Origin: Candidatus Gemmiger excrementigallinarum
GTDB lineage: Bacteria; Bacillota; Clostridia; Oscillospirales; Ruminococcaceae
NCBI GenBank assembly: GCA_019116445.1
Contig: DXBP01000052.1
Coordinates: forward strand, 39,473 to 103,472
Length of the DNA stretch: 64,000 nt
Reading direction: 5' to 3'
A program made the translations under genes and the position numbers. Under the pieces are notes generated by a model. It did no database searches. It was given only the letters and a program-made list of their open reading frames with translations, and was not told the origin of the DNA. Below, piece by piece: positions 1 to 9,699 of the stretch. How positions within the stretch are numbered: the first letter of the stretch is position 1; each line of letters starts with the position of its first letter.

Positions 1-1
1 G

Positions 2-826
2 CTGGACGGCGGGGAGATGGAAGTTTTTCTGTCGCCGGAAGCCCGTGGGGCGGAATTCAGCGACGAAAACGCCTGCTATCGGCTTGAGGGAAATCTCTAT
101 GCCGATTCCACGCAGCCCACCGTGCAACGGATAGACCTGCAGACTGGTGCGACGACCCAATGGAAATTGCCTGCCATGTACATCACGGGGGTCTACGGCT
201 GTTCCCAGGACCGGGTATTGGTTGGCCGTCTGATCACCGACCAGCCGCTTCCGTCCCTGCAGGAAGAAGAACTGTTCAATGTGGTCCTGCAGAATTCCAC
301 GCTGGAATACGACTGGCTGGATATTGCCACAGGCGAAGTGGAAAAGATTCTGGCCTGCCCCTATGTCGGGCACCCCGACGAGAACGGACAGACCCGGTAT
401 TGGGACTATCTGGGGATGATGGCGGATTCGCTTTACTTCCGGCAGACTGTCACCGATGCCCAGGGTCAGCTGCTGGCCGCCAGCATTGACCGCTGCGCCC
501 TGGACGGCAGCAATATGGAAACCGTCCTGCAGCTGGAAACGTCCAACAACCTGTATTCGGTGAATCGCGGGACGCAGCTTGCCTGGCTGATGGACTGCGA
601 CTACACAGGCCCTGCCACCATCTATGATCTGGAACAGGGGAAAATCTGCGAAAATATTCCCATCCAGGAAGGTGACTCGGGCTGGCCGTTTCTGCTTACC
701 AACGATGGCCGGGTCCTGGTGAACGACCACTATAATGGGGGACGGCCCACCTATGCCCTCATCGACCCGGAGGACTATCTGGCCGGTTCCCGGGACTGGA
801 CCTTTTTTGCCGAGGCCGAAAACTAA
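2..826 (+). CDS. Hypothetical beta-propeller-like protein, C-terminal part (5' end outside window)
   Basis: The reading frame is open from the left edge through the first ATG at 17, so the gene very probably begins upstream and only its last ~274 codons are here. The protein has recurring short segments of the type 'aromatic-D-hydrophobic...G-x-hydrophobic' (for example WLDIATGEVEKIL, YDLEQGKICENI), as in blades of secreted beta-propeller or DUF5050-like proteins. No catalytic motif, membrane segment or lipobox is visible in this part. A strong terminator follows seven bases after the stop. Function is unknown; the fold is inferred from sequence rhythm only. Confidence 0.6.
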   Translation: MDGGEMEVFLSPEARGAEFSDENACYRLEGNLYADSTQPTVQRIDLQTGATTQWKLPAMYITGVYGCSQDRVLVGRLITDQPLPSLQEEELFNVVLQNSTLEYDWLDIATGEVEKILACPYVGHPDENGQTRYWDYLGMMADSLYFRQTVTDAQGQLLAASIDRCALDGSNMETVLQLETSNNLYSVNRGTQLAWLMDCDYTGPATIYDLEQGKICENIPIQEGDSGWPFLLTNDGRVLVNDHYNGGRPTYALIDPEDYLAGSRDWTFFAEAEN

Positions 827-832
827 AAAAGG

Positions 833-860
833 CACCCCCGGCCATCCGGCCGGGGGTGTT
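833..860 (+). terminator. Rho-independent terminator of the first gene
   Basis: An 11-bp perfect GC-rich stem (833-843 pairing with 848-858) with a 4-base loop lies directly after the stop codon at 826. An A-tract precedes it and only a short T-tract follows. Confidence 0.8.
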
Positions 861-890
861 GCTGTATTACGATTTCATGATTATAAATCC

Positions 891-1061
891 ATCGTCATCG
901 GCGGACATGCGCCGACGATGACGATACCGCGAGAGGTAAAAAACGCCTTCGAGTCGCCGCGTGCGGCATGAGAAGGCGTTTTTTACCGACGGTGGGAATC
1001 CAAAGGGGAGGTGCAGGAGACGCGGCGCAGCCGCTGAATCCGAACCTCCTCTTTGAAAGAA
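891..1061 (-). repeat. Three-hairpin 3' element, copy 1 (downstream of typA)
   Basis: Read in the typA sense, three hairpins follow the stop codon. Hairpin A is a 12-bp stem (1044-1055 with 1001-1012) containing a small GCGGC/GCCGC stem. Next comes a GGATTCCC linker. Hairpin B is a 16-bp perfect stem (972-987 with 935-950) whose A/T tract could also terminate transcription. Hairpin C is a 10-bp perfect stem (916-925 with 891-900) around a 15-nt loop, TCGGCGCATGTCCGC. The same layout, linker and C loop recur after cysK at 9445-9627, with different but still paired stem sequences. The copy begins within a few bases of the typA stop. Confidence 0.75.
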
Positions 1062-2894
1062 TCAACCCTTGTTCTTCTTGCTGGCTGCCTTCATGCGCAG
1101 GTCATGGTCCAGGATGCGCTTGCGGATGCGCAGATTCTCGGGGGTGACCTCCAGCAGCTCGTCGGGCGCCAGGAATTCCAGGCAGCCTTCCAGGCTGAAC
1201 TTGCTCACGGGCACCAGACGCAGGGCGTCGTCGCTGCCGGAAGCACGGGTGTTGGTCAGGTGCTTGGTCTTGCAGACGTTAACGGTGATGTCCTCGCCGG
1301 TGGGGGTGTAGCCTACCACCTGGCCGGCATAGACTTTCTCGCCGGCGTTGACCAGCAGGGTGCCGCGCTGCTGCGCGTTGAACAGGCCGTAGGTCACGGC
1401 GTCGCCGGTCTCAAAGCTGATCAGGGAGCCGGTGGAACGGGTCTGGATGTCGCCGCACCATTCTTCGTAACCGTCGAAGATGGTGTTCATGATGCCTTCA
1501 CCGTGGGTATCGGTGAGGAACTGGCTGCGGTAACCGAACAGGCCGCGGCTGGGCATACGGAACTCCAGACGGGAACGGCTGTTCATCATCTGCATATTCA
1601 TCAGGATGCCCTTGCGCGCGCCCAGGGCGGTCATGACGTTGCCCTGGTACACTTCGGGCACGTCGATGACCACGCGCTCCATGGGTTCCATGGTCTTGCC
1701 GTTCTCCTCATGGGTCAGAACGTGCGGGGGAGAAACCTGCAGTTCGTAGCCTTCCCGGCGCATGGTTTCGATCAGGATGGACAGGTGCATTTCGCCGCGG
1801 CCCATGACCCGGAAGGAATCGGTGGTGGCGGAATCTTCCACCTTCAGGGCCACGTCCTTCAGCAGTTCGCGCATCAGGCGGTCACGGATCTGGCGGGAGG
1901 TAACGTACTTGCCCTCCTTGCCGGCAAAGGGAGAATCGTTGACCGAGAAGGTCATCTCCACCGTGGGATCGTTGATCTTCACAAAGGGCAGGGGCTGTAC
2001 CTTGCCGGGGTCGCACAGGGTATTGCCGATGGAAATATCGGGCAGACCTGCGAAGGCGACGATATCGCCGGCCACCGCCTGATCGATGGGCTCACGGCCG
2101 TTGGCCTTGAAGTCGAACAGCTTGGTGATGCGGCCGGTCATGTGCACGTCGGGGTTGTGCCAGTCGCACACCTGCACGGCGGAACCCACTTTGATCACAC
2201 CGTTCTGCACGCGGCCTACGCCCATGCGGCCCACGAACTCGTTGTAGTCTACGCTGGACACCAGCATCTGCAGCGGCTCGTCGGGCTCGCCCTCCGGCGG
2301 CTGCACGTATTTCAGGATGGTGTCGAACAGCGGCTTCAGGTCGGTGCCGTTCTCGGGATGGGTCCAGTCGTAGCTGGCGGTGCCGTTACGGCCGGAGCAG
2401 AACACCATGGGGCTGTCCAGCTGCTCGTCGGTGGCACCCAGGTCCATCAGCAGTTCCAGGATCTCGTCGATGACTTCCTTGATGCGGGCGTCGGGGCGGT
2501 CGATCTTGTTGACCGCGATGACCAGCGACAGGTTCTGCTGCAGAGCCTTCTGCAGAACAAAGCGGGTCTGGGGCATGCAGCCTTCGGCCGCGTCCACCAG
2601 CAGCAGAACGCCGTTGACCATCTTCAGCACGCGCTCCACCTCGCCGCCGAAATCGGCGTGGCCCGGGGTATCGACGATGTTGATCTTGACGCCCTCGTAC
2701 ACACAGGAGCAGTTCTTGGCCAGAATGGTGATGCCGCGCTCGCGCTCGATGTCGCCGGAGTCCATCACACGTTCGGCCACCTGCTGGTTGGCGCGGAAGG
2801 CACCAGACTGCTTGAGCATCTGGTCCACCAGCGTCGTTTTGCCATGGTCAACGTGGGCAATGATCGCGACGTTGCGTAAATTTTCCTGAATCAT
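1062..2894 (-). CDS. typA: Translational GTPase TypA/BipA
   Basis: A 610-aa ribosome-associated GTPase of the EF-G/LepA superfamily, linked in other bacteria to 50S assembly and stress or cold adaptation. The G1 motif AHVDHGKT is at residues 13-20, followed by DTPGHADF (G3) and NKID (G4). The EF-G-like domains and the TypA-specific C-terminal region complete a normal family length. The ATG at 2894 is chosen because an AGAGAGGGA ribosome site precedes it; an upstream ATG at 2960 would add 22 unrelated residues. A good promoter lies at 2963-2991. It is a monocistronic unit ending in the three-hairpin 3' element. Confidence 0.97.
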   Translation of the reverse strand: MIQENLRNVAIIAHVDHGKTTLVDQMLKQSGAFRANQQVAERVMDSGDIERERGITILAKNCSCVYEGVKINIVDTPGHADFGGEVERVLKMVNGVLLLVDAAEGCMPQTRFVLQKALQQNLSLVIAVNKIDRPDARIKEVIDEILELLMDLGATDEQLDSPMVFCSGRNGTASYDWTHPENGTDLKPLFDTILKYVQPPEGEPDEPLQMLVSSVDYNEFVGRMGVGRVQNGVIKVGSAVQVCDWHNPDVHMTGRITKLFDFKANGREPIDQAVAGDIVAFAGLPDISIGNTLCDPGKVQPLPFVKINDPTVEMTFSVNDSPFAGKEGKYVTSRQIRDRLMRELLKDVALKVEDSATTDSFRVMGRGEMHLSILIETMRREGYELQVSPPHVLTHEENGKTMEPMERVVIDVPEVYQGNVMTALGARKGILMNMQMMNSRSRLEFRMPSRGLFGYRSQFLTDTHGEGIMNTIFDGYEEWCGDIQTRSTGSLISFETGDAVTYGLFNAQQRGTLLVNAGEKVYAGQVVGYTPTGEDITVNVCKTKHLTNTRASGSDDALRLVPVSKFSLEGCLEFLAPDELLEVTPENLRIRKRILDHDLRMKAASKKNKG

Positions 2895-2962
2895 ATCCGT
2901 TCCCTCTCTATTTGAACTTGCGTTGCAAGGGGGACTGCCCCCAATATCCACATACAGCATCT

Positions 2963-2991
2963 ATTTTACGCTGTACTGCGGTTATTGTCAA
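2963..2991 (-). promoter_or_regulatory. Promoter of typA
   Basis: On the minus strand TTGACA (2991-2986) and TAAAAT (2968-2963) are separated by 17 bp, about 70 bp upstream of the typA start. Confidence 0.8.
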
Positions 2992-2994
2992 GAA

Positions 2995-3023
2995 TCGCAA
3001 AGCGCAAAAAAGTGTGGTATAAT
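2995..3023 (+). promoter_or_regulatory. Extended -10 promoter of the pyrophosphatase gene
   Basis: A perfect TATAAT (3018-3023) is preceded by TGG, an extended -10. The -35 (TCGCAA) is weak. It stands back to back with the typA promoter. Confidence 0.65.
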
Positions 3024-3120
3024 AGAAAATGTAATAGAGTGCAGAGAAAGAACTTTTGGTCATTTTGCGGGCTGCGAGGGAAAGGCCCGCGCTATTCTCT
3101 ACGGAAGAGAGGAATCCGTT

Positions 3121-4782
3121 ATGTCAACTGAAAACGTGCGCCATATCAACATCATTGGCCACCAGAACCCCGACACCGACTCCATCTGTTCGGCGCTGTC
3201 CTATGCGTGGCTGAAAAACCACGGCAGCCTTACCGGCAAGTACGAAGCCCGCCGGGCCGGGCACGTCAACCGCGAAACCCAGTTTGTGCTCAAGCATTTC
3301 GGCATTGATCCGCCGCGGCTTTGCACCGACGTCAGCCCCCAGATCAAGGATATCGACATCCGCAAACAGCCGGGGATCGATGCCGAGATGAGTGTGCGCG
3401 CCGCCTGGAACCTGATGCGTGACGTGGAGATCGACACCCTGTGCATCACCGACGCCGACAACGAGCTGAAGGGCCTGATCACCATCAAGGATATTGCCGA
3501 TGCCAACATGGACCTGTTCGACACCGGCGTGCTGGCGGCGGCCAACACCAGCTACCATAACCTGCTGGAAACCCTGGAAGCGGAACTGATCGTGGGGGAT
3601 GCCGACGCCCGTATCACCCAGGGCAGCATCTGCATCGGCACCAGCCCCGAGATCATGGAAGAACTGGTCAAGCCCGGGGACCTGGTGCTGGTGTCCAACC
3701 GGTACGAAACCCAGATGTGTGCCATCGACTGCGGTGCCGCGGCCATCGTGGTCTGCTGCGGCTCGGCGGTGCCCCGCACCATCGTGGCCCGCGCCCAGGA
3801 GAAGGGCTGTGCGGTTTTTGCCACCCCCTACGATACCTATGCCGCCGGACGGCTGGTGACCACCGCTGCGCCGGTGCGCCATTTCATGCGCACCCATGAC
3901 CTGATGAAGTTCAGCGTCAACACCCCCATCGAGGATGCCCGCAAGATCATGGCCAGCGTCCGTCACCGGTATTTCCCCATCCTGGACGAAAACGGCAAAT
4001 ACTGCGGCGTGGTCAGCCGCCGTAACCTGTTGAACCTGCACCGCAAAAAGGTGATCCTGGTGGACCACAACGAGCGCACCCAGGCCGTGGACGGATTGGA
4101 GCAGGCGGATATTCTGGAAATCATCGACCACCACCGCATCGGCAACCTGGAAACCAGCGGCCCGGTGTATTTCCGCAACGTGCCGGTGGGCTGCACGGCC
4201 ACCATCCTGTACCAGATGTATCAGGAGCAGGAGGTCACCCCCTCCCGGGAGATCGCGGGTCTGCTGCTGTCGGCCATCCTGTCCGACACGCTGATGTTCC
4301 GTTCGCCCACCTCCACCCCCCAGGACGAAGCCACCGCCAAGGCTCTGGCCGAAATCGCCGGGGAGGATATTCCCGCCTACGCCGAGCAGATGTTTGAAGC
4401 AGGCGCCGACCTTACCGGCCGGGACGCCGAGGATGTGTTCCGCTCCGACTTCAAGGCCTTCAGCCGCGGCGATGCCAAGTTTGGTGTGGGCCAGTCCATC
4501 TATATGACCGATAAATCCCGCGCCGCTGCCGAAGCGCTGGTAGGGCCTTTCCTGCCCGAAGCGGGACGCCGGGAAGGTCTGCCCATGATCTTCTATATGT
4601 TCACCGACATGAAGACCCAGAGCACCGACCTGATGTACTGGGGCCACAACACCGAGGAGATCATCCGGGACGCTTTCGGCGTGGAACCCAAGGATGGTAT
4701 TGCGGTGCTGCCCGGCGTAGTCAGCCGCAAAAAGCAGCTGCTGCCGCCGCTGCTGGCTGCCCTGCAGGCCCGGCAGGGGTAA
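3121..4782 (+). CDS. ppaC: Manganese-dependent inorganic pyrophosphatase with CBS-DRTGG-CBS regulatory insert
   Basis: A 553-aa family II (DHH) pyrophosphatase that hydrolyses PPi to two phosphates and pulls biosynthetic reactions forward. The N-terminal metal motif GHQNPDTDS is at about residues 13-21. Then come a CBS domain, a DRTGG domain, a second CBS domain (around VRHRYFPILDENG), the DHH motif (IIDHHRIGN), and the C-terminal DHHA2 domain ending near SRKKQLLPPL. The CBS-DRTGG-CBS insert is known in clostridial family II enzymes as an adenine-nucleotide sensor. The start at 3121 follows GAGAGGAATCCGTT; the longer open frame upstream has no family similarity. Confidence 0.93.
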   Translation: MSTENVRHINIIGHQNPDTDSICSALSYAWLKNHGSLTGKYEARRAGHVNRETQFVLKHFGIDPPRLCTDVSPQIKDIDIRKQPGIDAEMSVRAAWNLMRDVEIDTLCITDADNELKGLITIKDIADANMDLFDTGVLAAANTSYHNLLETLEAELIVGDADARITQGSICIGTSPEIMEELVKPGDLVLVSNRYETQMCAIDCGAAAIVVCCGSAVPRTIVARAQEKGCAVFATPYDTYAAGRLVTTAAPVRHFMRTHDLMKFSVNTPIEDARKIMASVRHRYFPILDENGKYCGVVSRRNLLNLHRKKVILVDHNERTQAVDGLEQADILEIIDHHRIGNLETSGPVYFRNVPVGCTATILYQMYQEQEVTPSREIAGLLLSAILSDTLMFRSPTSTPQDEATAKALAEIAGEDIPAYAEQMFEAGADLTGRDAEDVFRSDFKAFSRGDAKFGVGQSIYMTDKSRAAAEALVGPFLPEAGRREGLPMIFYMFTDMKTQSTDLMYWGHNTEEIIRDAFGVEPKDGIAVLPGVVSRKKQLLPPLLAALQARQG

Positions 4783-4784
4783 CA

Positions 4785-4826
4785 TACTCCTCAAAGAGGA
4801 GGTTAGGATTCGGCTCCTGCCTCCGG
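4785..4826 (+). repeat. Shortened copy of the 3' element (hairpin A only)
   Basis: Directly after the ppaC stop the sequence CAAAGAGGAGGTTAGGATTC matches the start of hairpin A after typA at 19 of 20 positions. It is followed by CTCCTGCCTCC, which closes a shorter stem. The inner stem-loop and hairpins B and C are missing. It has the same orientation relative to its upstream gene as the two full copies. Confidence 0.65.
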
Positions 4827-4848
4827 ACAAGTAAAATTTTATTCTGAC

Positions 4849-4897
4849 AAAAAGCACGTCTGCACGAAAAAATCATCGACGCAGGCGTGCTTTTTTT
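4849..4897 (+). terminator. Terminator of ppaC
   Basis: GCACGTCTGC (4854-4863) pairs with GCAGGCGTGC (4881-4890) with one T-G wobble, followed by seven T. Confidence 0.8.
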
Positions 4898-4931
4898 GTT
4901 AGAATATGAACTTTGTTCACAGAATGTTTGT

Positions 4932-4960
4932 TTGACACTCTGGCGGTAAAAGATTATAAT
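4932..4960 (+). promoter_or_regulatory. Promoter of the citrate synthase gene
   Basis: Consensus TTGACA (4932-4937), 17-bp spacer, consensus TATAAT (4955-4960). Confidence 0.9.
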
Positions 4961-5050
4961 AACCAGTATACGATCTGTACAAAAAAGAAGTGTGAAATGG
5001 GAAAAAAATCAAACGTTCCGTCATAGACGTCGGAAAGGGAGGGTTCTTTT

Positions 5051-6406
5051 ATGAGCGATTACGCAGCCATCGAGAAGGAAGCACGGATTTTTACCGAAGA
5101 GTGCGTCACCAACAACCGGGTAGATCCGGCGCTGTTTGCCAAGTACAACATCAAGCGCGGCCTGCGTGACCAGGACGGCAAAGGTGTGCTGGCGGGCATC
5201 ACCAACATTTCCCGCATCGACGCCTTCGAGGAGCGGGACGGCAAGCAGGTCCCCTGTGACGGCAAGCTGTGGTATCGCGGCTACAATGTCTATGACCTGA
5301 TCCGCGGCCTGCGGGGCAAACGCTATGCCTTCGAGGAAGCGGCGTATCTGCTGCTGTTGGGGGATCTGCCCAACGAGCAGCAGCTGGAATCCTTCAAGGA
5401 CTGCCTGTCAAAGTGCCGGGATCTGCCCACCAACTTTGTGCGGGATGTTATCATGAAGGCCCCCAGCAAGGACCTGATGAACTCCCTGACCCGCAGTGTG
5501 CTGACTCTGGCCAGCTATGACGATGACATCGGCAAAACCGACCTGCAGACCCAGCTGGAACAGTGCATCAAGCTCATCAGCGTGTTCCCCATGCTGGCAG
5601 TCTATGGCTACCACGCCTATCATTATTATGAGTGCGACGGCAGTATGTACATCCATCGTCCCAAACCGGAGCTTTCCACGGCGGAAAATCTGCTTCAGAT
5701 GCTGCGCCCCGACCGCCAGTATACCGACCTGGAAGCCCACGTGCTGGATATTGCCCTGCTGCTGCACATGGAGCACGGCGGCGGCAACAACTCCACCTTC
5801 ACCACCCGCGTGGTTTCCTCCTCCGGGTCCGATACCTACTCGGTCATTGCGGCAGCGCTCTCCAGCCTGAAAGGCCCCAAGCACGGCGGCGCCAACATCA
5901 AGGTCATGCACATGATGGACGATGTCCGCGCCCATGTGGCCGACCCCACCGACGAGGACGCCATGCGCGATTACCTGCGCAAGATCGTGGACCAGCAGGC
6001 CTTCGACCAGAAGGGCCTGATCTACGGCATGGGCCACGCGGTATACTCCCTCAGCGACCCCCGCGCCGTGGTGTTCAAGAACTTCGTGCACCAGCTGGCC
6101 GATGCCAAGGGCCGCGACCGCGACTTTGAGTATTACAACACCATCGAGCGTCTGGCGCCCCAGGTCATTGCCGAAAAGCGCCATATCTATAAAGGTGTTT
6201 CCGCCAACGTGGACTTCTATTCCGGCTTTGTGTACGATATGCTGGGCATCCCCGTGGAGCTGTACACCCCCATCTTTGCCATTGCCCGTATCGTGGGTTG
6301 GTCGGCCCACCGCATGGAGGAGCTTGTCAATATGGACAAGATCATCCGCCCGGCCTACCAGAGCATCATGGTTCCCCGGGAGTATGTGCCCCTGCAGGAC
6401 CGCTGA
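5051..6406 (+). CDS. gltA: Citrate synthase
   Basis: A 451-aa Si-type citrate/2-methylcitrate synthase that condenses oxaloacetate with acetyl-CoA, supplying 2-oxoglutarate for glutamate synthesis. Catalytic landmarks are visible: LLHMEHGGGNNSTF, the CoA-side GPKHGGANIK, GMGHAVYSLSDPRA with the oxaloacetate-binding histidine, and the aspartate in DFYSGFVYDML. The length fits the longer clostridial form, with an N-terminal extension before the conserved core. The ribosome site GGGAGGG precedes the ATG. It is a single-gene unit with a consensus promoter and a bidirectional terminator shared with pyrG. Confidence 0.95.
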   Translation: MSDYAAIEKEARIFTEECVTNNRVDPALFAKYNIKRGLRDQDGKGVLAGITNISRIDAFEERDGKQVPCDGKLWYRGYNVYDLIRGLRGKRYAFEEAAYLLLLGDLPNEQQLESFKDCLSKCRDLPTNFVRDVIMKAPSKDLMNSLTRSVLTLASYDDDIGKTDLQTQLEQCIKLISVFPMLAVYGYHAYHYYECDGSMYIHRPKPELSTAENLLQMLRPDRQYTDLEAHVLDIALLLHMEHGGGNNSTFTTRVVSSSGSDTYSVIAAALSSLKGPKHGGANIKVMHMMDDVRAHVADPTDEDAMRDYLRKIVDQQAFDQKGLIYGMGHAVYSLSDPRAVVFKNFVHQLADAKGRDRDFEYYNTIERLAPQVIAEKRHIYKGVSANVDFYSGFVYDMLGIPVELYTPIFAIARIVGWSAHRMEELVNMDKIIRPAYQSIMVPREYVPLQDR

Positions 6407-6430
6407 GGTACTTTCTTGAAAGAAAGTACC
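6407..6430. repeat. Perfect 11-bp palindrome abutting the gltA stop codon
   Basis: GGTACTTTCTT and AAGAAAGTACC flank a 2-base centre, starting at the first base after the TGA. It is not followed by a T-tract, so it is not a simple terminator. Confidence 0.6.
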
Positions 6431-6512
6431 CAAAGAACTTTCAACGGACCGACCCGGGAGGGGGAAATGAAATAAGCAGCCCGCTCCGGAGAAGTTCCGG
6501 ACAAAGCACAAC

Positions 6513-6544
6513 AAAAAGCACACCGCCGCGGCGGTGTGCTTTTT
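6513..6544. terminator. Bidirectional terminator between gltA and pyrG
   Basis: AAAAAGCACACCGCC (6513-6527) is perfectly complementary to GGCGGTGTGCTTTTT (6530-6544). The convergent genes gltA and pyrG both end at it. Confidence 0.9.
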
Positions 6545-6580
6545 CGTTACCGGTTATGGGATGCAGGCGTCAGGCAAAGA

Positions 6581-8227
<1,647 letters not shown>

Positions 8228-8269
8228 AAATTTCCCTCCACGTCTATGCAAAAAAACAAAAACAAATAT

Positions 8270-8299
8270 ATTATACACCGGGCAAACGGTTTTTTGCAA
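8270..8299 (-). promoter_or_regulatory. Promoter of pyrG
   Basis: On the minus strand TTGCAA (8299-8294), 18-bp spacer, TATAAT (8275-8270). Confidence 0.75.
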
Positions 8300-8353
8300 G
8301 GGAAAGGCCGCCGGCCGCTGCACAAAAATTGCAGTGGAAATCCCTGCCGTGAC

Positions 8354-8382
8354 TTGACAAATCCGCCGGCCGGGTGTACAAT
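8354..8382 (+). promoter_or_regulatory. Promoter of cysK and its leader
   Basis: TTGACA (8354-8359), 17-bp spacer, TACAAT (8377-8382). The predicted transcript has a leader of about 120 nt before cysK, which contains a short open reading frame. Confidence 0.85.
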
Positions 8383-8404
8383 CTTCTTATCCTACAAGAA
8401 AGGT

Positions 8405-8515
8405 ATGAATAGACATGGTTATCCGTTCTCTGCCCGGCCGGCGATGTTGCCCCGGCGTGCATTTCTGATTCTTTTTCCACACTTTTTATTTATGAACAGG
8501 AGACGAACACCATGA
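8405..8515 (+). CDS. Possible 36-aa leader peptide overlapping the cysK start
   Basis: The ATG at 8405 is preceded by AAGAAAGGT and opens a 36-codon frame whose TGA overlaps the cysK ATG (ATGA). The peptide is arginine-rich at both ends with a hydrophobic middle (LILFPHFLF). The overlap would allow translational coupling. It contains no cysteine, so it is not a classical cysteine attenuator peptide. It may simply be untranslated leader. Confidence 0.3.
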   Translation: MNRHGYPFSARPAMLPRRAFLILFPHFLFMNRRRTP

Positions 8516-9444
8516 GCAAGATCTATACATCCGCCGAACAGCTGATCGGTCACACCCCGCTGCTGGAACTCACCCACATCGAAGCCGCCGAAGGGCTCAA
8601 GGCCCGCCTGCTGGCGAAGCTGGAATACTTCAATCCCGCCGGTTCGGTCAAGGACCGGGTGGCCAAGGCCATGATCGACGACGCCGAAGCCACCGGCAAG
8701 CTCAAGCCCGGTTCGGTCATCATCGAACCCACCTCCGGCAACACCGGCATTGGTCTGGCGTCGGTGGCGGCTGCCCGGGGGTACCGGGTCATCATCGTCA
8801 TGCCCGAAACCATGAGCGTGGAGCGCCGCCTGCTGATGAAGGCCTACGGTGCCGAACTGGTGCTCACCGAGGGCGCGAAGGGCATGGCGGGGGCCATTGC
8901 CAAGGCGGAGGAACTGGCCGCGCAGACGCCGAACAGCTTTGTGCCGGGGCAGTTCGTGAACCCGGCCAACCCGGCGGCTCACCGGGCTACCACCGGTCCC
9001 GAAATCTGGCAGGACACCGACGGCCAGGTGGATATTTTTGTGGCGGGCGCCGGCACCGGCGGCACCGTCACCGGCGTGGGCGGTTACCTGAAAGAGCAGA
9101 ATCCCGCCGTCAGGATCGTGGCGGTAGAGCCTGCCACTTCGGCGGTGCTCAGCGGCGGCAAGGCCGGCCCCCACAAGCTGCAGGGCATCGGCGCGGGCTT
9201 TGTGCCCGATGTGCTGGATATCTCGGTGTATGACGAGGTCATGCCCGTCACCGATGAGGATGCCTTTGCCGCGGGCCGCATGATGGGCCGCAAGGAAGGC
9301 GTGCTGGTGGGCATTTCTTCCGGTGCGGCGCTGCATGCCGCCATCCAGCAGGCCAAGCGTCCCGAAAACGAGGGCAAGACCATTGTGGTACTGCTGCCCG
9401 ATACCGGCGACCGGTATCTCTCCACCCCCATGCTCGCGGAATAA
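8512..9444 (+). CDS. cysK: Cysteine synthase A (O-acetylserine sulfhydrylase)
   Basis: A 310-aa PLP enzyme that makes L-cysteine from O-acetylserine and sulfide. The PLP lysine is K47 in NPAGSVKDR. The substrate loop is PTSGNTGIG, the phosphate-binding glycine loop is [11 protein letters not shown], and the C-terminal PLP-contacting serine is in VGISSGAA. Length is normal for CysK. AGGAGACGAACACC supplies the ribosome site. No serine acetyltransferase gene is adjacent. The three-hairpin 3' element starts at the base after its stop. Confidence 0.95.
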   Translation: MSKIYTSAEQLIGHTPLLELTHIEAAEGLKARLLAKLEYFNPAGSVKDRVAKAMIDDAEATGKLKPGSVIIEPTSGNTGIGLASVAAARGYRVIIVMPETMSVERRLLMKAYGAELVLTEGAKGMAGAIAKAEELAAQTPNSFVPGQFVNPANPAAHRATTGPEIWQDTDGQVDIFVAGAGTGGTVTGVGGYLKEQNPAVRIVAVEPATSAVLSGGKAGPHKLQGIGAGFVPDVLDISVYDEVMPVTDEDAFAAGRMMGRKEGVLVGISSGAALHAAIQQAKRPENEGKTIVVLLPDTGDRYLSTPMLAE

Positions 9445-9627
9445 CTTTGCAAAGGGGGCAACCGTCCCGCACGGCAATTGCCTGACGGTCCTGTTTCCCC
9501 CCTTGGATTCCCCTTCGACAAAATTTGATTCAAAACCGCGCACTCGTCGCAGGCTCCTCGCACACAATTTTGAATCAAATTTCCCTGTTTGTGTCACCGC
9601 CGTCGGCGCATGTCCGTCGGCGGTGAC
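9445..9627 (+). repeat. Three-hairpin 3' element, copy 2 (downstream of cysK)
   Basis: Hairpin A has an outer stem 9452-9458/9498-9504 and an inner stem 9461-9466/9484-9489. The linker TTGGATTCCC follows. Hairpin B is a 15-bp perfect A/T-rich stem, 9521-9535/9568-9582. Hairpin C is a 10-bp perfect stem, 9593-9602/9618-9627, around the 15-nt loop TCGGCGCATGTCCGT. Compared with copy 1 after typA, the linker and the C loop (14 of 15 bases) are conserved. The B loops share GCAC-CG-CG-CTC. The three stems have unrelated sequence but remain fully paired. Confidence 0.75.
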
Positions 9628-9635
9628 CTTTTTGT

Positions 9636-9664
9636 TTGCAATTTTGCTGGTTTTGGGGTATGCT
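9636..9664 (+). promoter_or_regulatory. Promoter of the RNA methyltransferase gene
   Basis: TTGCAA (9636-9641), 17-bp spacer, TATGCT (9659-9664), 35 bp before the start codon. Confidence 0.55.
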
Positions 9665-9699
9665 GGAACTATTCTGAACACAGGAAGAGGAACAAACCC

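Noticed and set aside
1053..2879. 608-codon open frame opposite typA
   Set aside because: Low-complexity H/G/A/L/Q-rich translation, antisense to a clear typA; a codon-bias shadow typical of GC-rich genes. The same holds for long antisense frames opposite pyrG, smc (1607 codons), topA, leuS and others.
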